A DNA stretch of 6,974 nucleotides from Paracoccaceae bacterium (GTDB lineage: Bacteria; Pseudomonadota; Alphaproteobacteria; Rhodobacterales; Rhodobacteraceae). Position numbers and translations under genes: made by a program. The notes beneath the pieces were generated by a model. It was not told the DNA's origin and ran no database searches. It saw only the letters and a list, made by a program, of their open reading frames with translations. Where the stretch lies: contig WFQA01000133.1 of NCBI GenBank assembly GCA_015487255.1, positions 1 to 6,974 on the forward strand, written 5' to 3'. Of the stretch, positions 4,927 to 6,974 are shown one piece after another (position 1 is the first letter of the stretch; each line of letters begins with the position of its first letter).

Positions 4927-6648
4927 ATGCGCCTTATTCCCTATATCACGCTTTATCTCGCTTTTGCCGCCGGGCTGGTTTTTGCGGTCTGGCAGCTTTC
5001 CTACCGCGAGGCGCTGGCGCAGCTTTCGCGCACGGCAGAGGCCAATCTCTCTCTGGCAGCGGACCGGCTGGTCGGGCGGCTGGAGCGCTACCGCGTGCTG
5101 CCGGTTATTCTGGCAAAAGACGAGGCTTTCATAGCCGCGCTGGCCAGTGAAAACCCGGCGCAGATAAACCCGCGCCTGCGGCAATTGGCAGATATGACCC
5201 GCTCGCTCAATATTTCGCTGGTCAACCGAAGCGGCCTGGTGGTGGCGGATTCCGCCTATGGCAGCGCGCAAAGCTATATTGGCCGCAGCCTTGCCGAGCG
5301 GCCCGATTTTATCCGGGCGATGAACGGCGCGTTGGGGTTTTACCACCTGCAAGAGCGCATGGACACGCCGCGCGGTTTTACCTTTGCCAGCCCGCTGCGC
5401 GGGGCGGATGGCGGGGTGCCCGGGGCCTTGGTGGTCAAGGCCGATCTGGAAAACCTGGAACTGCTATGGCGGGGGGACCCGGAAACCGTGTTTTTTGTTG
5501 ACGAGAATCAGGTGATTTTCATCTCCAACCGCTCAGAATTGCTGTTTTTGCAGCTAGGGGGGGTAGGCTCTGCTGCCCCCTCTGCCCGCTATGGCAACCA
5601 GCCGATCAGCGCCTTTCCCGACCCGCAGCCGTTGGACCGCTATGGCTATACGATCTGGCGCTCCGGCAGCGACCCCGAGCTGCCTTCCGAAGCGCTGCTT
5701 GAGGTGCAGCCCCTGCCGGTGATCGGCATGACCGCCTATATTTTGAGCGACACACGGCCCGTTGTTGAATCGGCACAACTGCGGGCCGGGCTGGTGGCGG
5801 CACTGATGGCGCTGTTTGGCGCTTTGCTCTGGGCGCTTCACATCCGCCGCTCGGCACTGGCGCGCGAGCTGGTCTGGCGCAAGGAGGCCAATATGGAGCT
5901 GGAGGCAAGGGTGGAAAAGCGCACCGGGCAACTCAAGCGCGCGCAGGATGATCTGGTGCAGGCGGGCAAGCTGAGTGCGCTCGGGCAGATGGCGGCCGGG
6001 ATCAGCCACGAATTGAACCAGCCCTTGGCCGCCATTCAGTCTTTTTCGGAAAACGCGCAGGTGTTTTTGGCGCGCGGGCAGGGGGAAAAGGCGGCGGCCA
6101 ATCTCGGGCGGATCGCTGATCTGACCACGCGCATGGCGCGGATCATCAAAAACCTGCGGGCGTTTTCGCGCAAATCCGGTGAGGCAACACAGGATGTGGC
6201 GCTGGGCAAGGTGGTGGATGACGCGCTGGAAATCGCCGCCGCGCGATTGCGGGGTGAGGCGGTGGCGGTGAAATGGCAGCGGCCCGGGCAGGAGATCATC
6301 GCCCAGGGCGGCGCGGTGCGTTTGCAGCAGGTGGTGCTTAACCTGATCTCCAACGCGGTGGATGCAATGATGGAATCGCCGCAAAAGCGGATCGGGATTT
6401 CGCTGCGGGAAAATGCGCATGAAGCCCAGATTGTGTTGCGCGATAGCGGGCCGGGGCTGGTGGCACCAGAAAAGATATTCGAGCCGTTTTACACCACCAA
6501 AACCAGCAGCAAGCAAGGCGGCATGGGGCTGGGGCTGTCGATCTCTTACGGGATTGTGCAAAGCTTTGGCGGCGATATAAAGGGGGAAAACCACCCCGAT
6601 GGTGGCGCGGTATTTACCGTGACCCTGCCCAAAGGAGCGCCTGTATGA
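4927..6648 (+). CDS. dctB: DctB-like sensor histidine kinase
   Basis: This 573-residue inner-membrane sensor would detect a periplasmic carboxylate-like ligand and phosphorylate the DctD-like regulator encoded next. Membrane helices lie at about 3-23 and 286-305, enclosing a periplasmic double-PAS (dCACHE) domain with the DctB-type signature GRSLAERPDF (119-128) and VVKADLENLE (169-178). A coiled coil (about 310-345) leads to the H-box GISHELNQPLAAI (358-370; H361 accepts phosphate). The ATPase domain has the N-box with N476, G1 DSGPG (506-510), F-box IFEPFYTTK (517-525) and G2 GMGLGLSIS (532-540). All catalytic motifs are present. It starts 11 bases after mlaC with a weak ribosome site and ends in ATGA overlap with the regulator. 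The ligand loop differs from the usual rhizobial motif, so dicarboxylate specificity is inferred and another organic acid is possible. Confidence 0.85.
   Translation: MRLIPYITLYLAFAAGLVFAVWQLSYREALAQLSRTAEANLSLAADRLVGRLERYRVLPVILAKDEAFIAALASENPAQINPRLRQLADMTRSLNISLVNRSGLVVADSAYGSAQSYIGRSLAERPDFIRAMNGALGFYHLQERMDTPRGFTFASPLRGADGGVPGALVVKADLENLELLWRGDPETVFFVDENQVIFISNRSELLFLQLGGVGSAAPSARYGNQPISAFPDPQPLDRYGYTIWRSGSDPELPSEALLEVQPLPVIGMTAYILSDTRPVVESAQLRAGLVAALMALFGALLWALHIRRSALARELVWRKEANMELEARVEKRTGQLKRAQDDLVQAGKLSALGQMAAGISHELNQPLAAIQSFSENAQVFLARGQGEKAAANLGRIADLTTRMARIIKNLRAFSRKSGEATQDVALGKVVDDALEIAAARLRGEAVAVKWQRPGQEIIAQGGAVRLQQVVLNLISNAVDAMMESPQKRIGISLRENAHEAQIVLRDSGPGLVAPEKIFEPFYTTKTSSKQGGMGLGLSISYGIVQSFGGDIKGENHPDGGAVFTVTLPKGAPV
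5556..5581 (+). repeat. G7 tract and AGGGGG/CCCCCT hairpin inside dctB
   Basis: A run of seven G (5557-5563) lies in the periplasmic-domain coding region. AGGGGG (5556-5561) can pair with CCCCCT (5576-5581) around 14 bases. The codons here (CTA, GGG, GGG, GTA) look less typical than their neighbours. Seven G is short for true phase variation, but a one-base slip would truncate or scramble the sensor before its kinase domain. Confidence 0.5.
6631..6637 (+). promoter_or_regulatory. Ribosome binding site of the dctD-like gene
   Basis: AAAGGAG lies seven bases before ATG 6645-6647, inside the last codons of dctB. With the ATGA overlap it fixes the regulator start and suggests coupled translation of kinase and regulator. 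Confidence 0.7.
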
Positions 6649-6974
6649 GCCTGAGTATTTTACTGGTGGATGACGAGCGCGAAGTGCGCGAGGCGCTGGG
6701 CCAGAGCCTGGAGCTGGCCGGATACCCGGTGATTCTGGCTGGTTCGTTCATCGAGGCGGTTGACCATATTTCCCCCGATTTTAGCGGCGTGGTGCTGAGC
6801 GATGTGCGCATGCCGGGCAAAGACGGGTTTGCCCTGCTCGAGCGCTGCGCGCAGGTGGATAAAGACCTGCCGGTGGTGCTGATGACCGGCGAGGGGGATG
6901 TGCCGATGGCGGTGCGCGCCATGGAGGCGGGCGCGCTGAACTTTCTGGAAAAGCCGGTGATCAGCGCGTCAGAC
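6645..6974 (+). CDS. dctD: DctD-like response regulator, receiver domain (partial at right edge)
   Basis: The first 110 residues are visible and form nearly one whole receiver domain. The acidic pocket is D9-D10, the phosphorylated aspartate is D53 (in LSDVRMPGKDG), the switch threonine is T81 and the conserved lysine is K103 in EKP. The stretch LPVVLMTGEGDVPMAVRAMEAGALNF resembles the DctD receiver closely. In that family a sigma54-interacting AAA+ domain and a C-terminal helix-turn-helix follow, which would activate dicarboxylate transporter genes; both would lie beyond the window. The residue after EKP is Val rather than the usual Phe, and the sequence leaves the family pattern in the last six residues. 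This is probably natural variation, although a frameshift near the edge cannot be excluded. The paired DctB-like kinase supports the call. Confidence 0.82.
   Translation, partial: MSLSILLVDDEREVREALGQSLELAGYPVILAGSFIEAVDHISPDFSGVVLSDVRMPGKDGFALLERCAQVDKDLPVVLMTGEGDVPMAVRAMEAGALNFLEKPVISASD

Noticed and set aside
5554..6594. A 346-codon open frame on the minus strand, antisense to dctB
   Set aside because: The composition is rich in H, R, Q and P and no family is recognisable; dctB on the other strand has every histidine-kinase motif.
6945..6974. Possible frameshift at the end of the response regulator after EKP
   Set aside because: Too few bases remain to judge, and neither other frame restores the expected sequence; natural variation is simpler.
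1..6974. tRNA, rRNA, CRISPR array, riboswitch or phage-defence genes
   Set aside because: I saw no cloverleaf, spaced repeat array, recognised aptamer or defence-type domain on either strand; the window is almost fully occupied by known gene families.

Overview
The window looks like chromosomal DNA of a high-GC alphaproteobacterium, most likely of the Rhodobacterales/Rhodobacteraceae type. This rests on the GC-rich codon use, the rhizobial-style DctB/DctD pair, the adjacent MlaA and MlaC genes, and the IS5-type transposase end. The lineage is inferred from gene content and style; no marker gene is present.

Layout, left to right. Bases 1-139 are the last 45 codons of an IS5-family DDE transposase whose body lies outside the window. 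Its presumed right end falls at about 137-149. Bases 140-408 hold no convincing gene. They contain a lower-GC stretch with a 9-bp direct repeat, an inverted repeat, and a weak terminator candidate for the minus-strand operon. Bases 409-3443 (minus strand) are a two-gene type I secretion operon: a PrtD-type ABC permease/ATPase (transcribed first) overlapping by ATGA an HlyD/PrtE-type periplasmic adaptor. Bases 3444-3582 are a divergent promoter region. Bases 3583-4915 (plus strand) encode an MlaA/VacJ outer-membrane lipoprotein and an MlaC periplasmic phospholipid carrier, overlapping by 14 bp. Eleven bases later comes a DctB-like sensor histidine kinase (4927-6648). It overlaps by ATGA the start of a DctD-like response regulator, which runs off the right edge at 6974.

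How the genes work together. The minus operon supplies two of the three parts of a type I exporter; no TolC-like outer-membrane protein and no RTX-type cargo gene is visible. The IS end lies where a cargo gene could have been, but the window does not show whether anything was lost. MlaA and MlaC are the outer-membrane and shuttle parts of the pathway that returns mislocalised phospholipids from the outer to the inner membrane. The MlaFEDB inner-membrane complex is not here. DctB/DctD form a two-component system, classically controlling uptake of C4-dicarboxylates by sigma54-dependent activation. Spacing suggests that mlaA-mlaC-dctB-dctD may be one transcript.

All complete genes are intact and of normal family length. 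I found no undescribed multi-gene system. The points worth a second look are regulatory or contextual: a hairpin over the hlyD ribosome binding site, a Tat-like signal on MlaC, the tight mlaC-dctB junction, a DctB ligand loop that departs from the usual motif, and a G7 tract in dctB.
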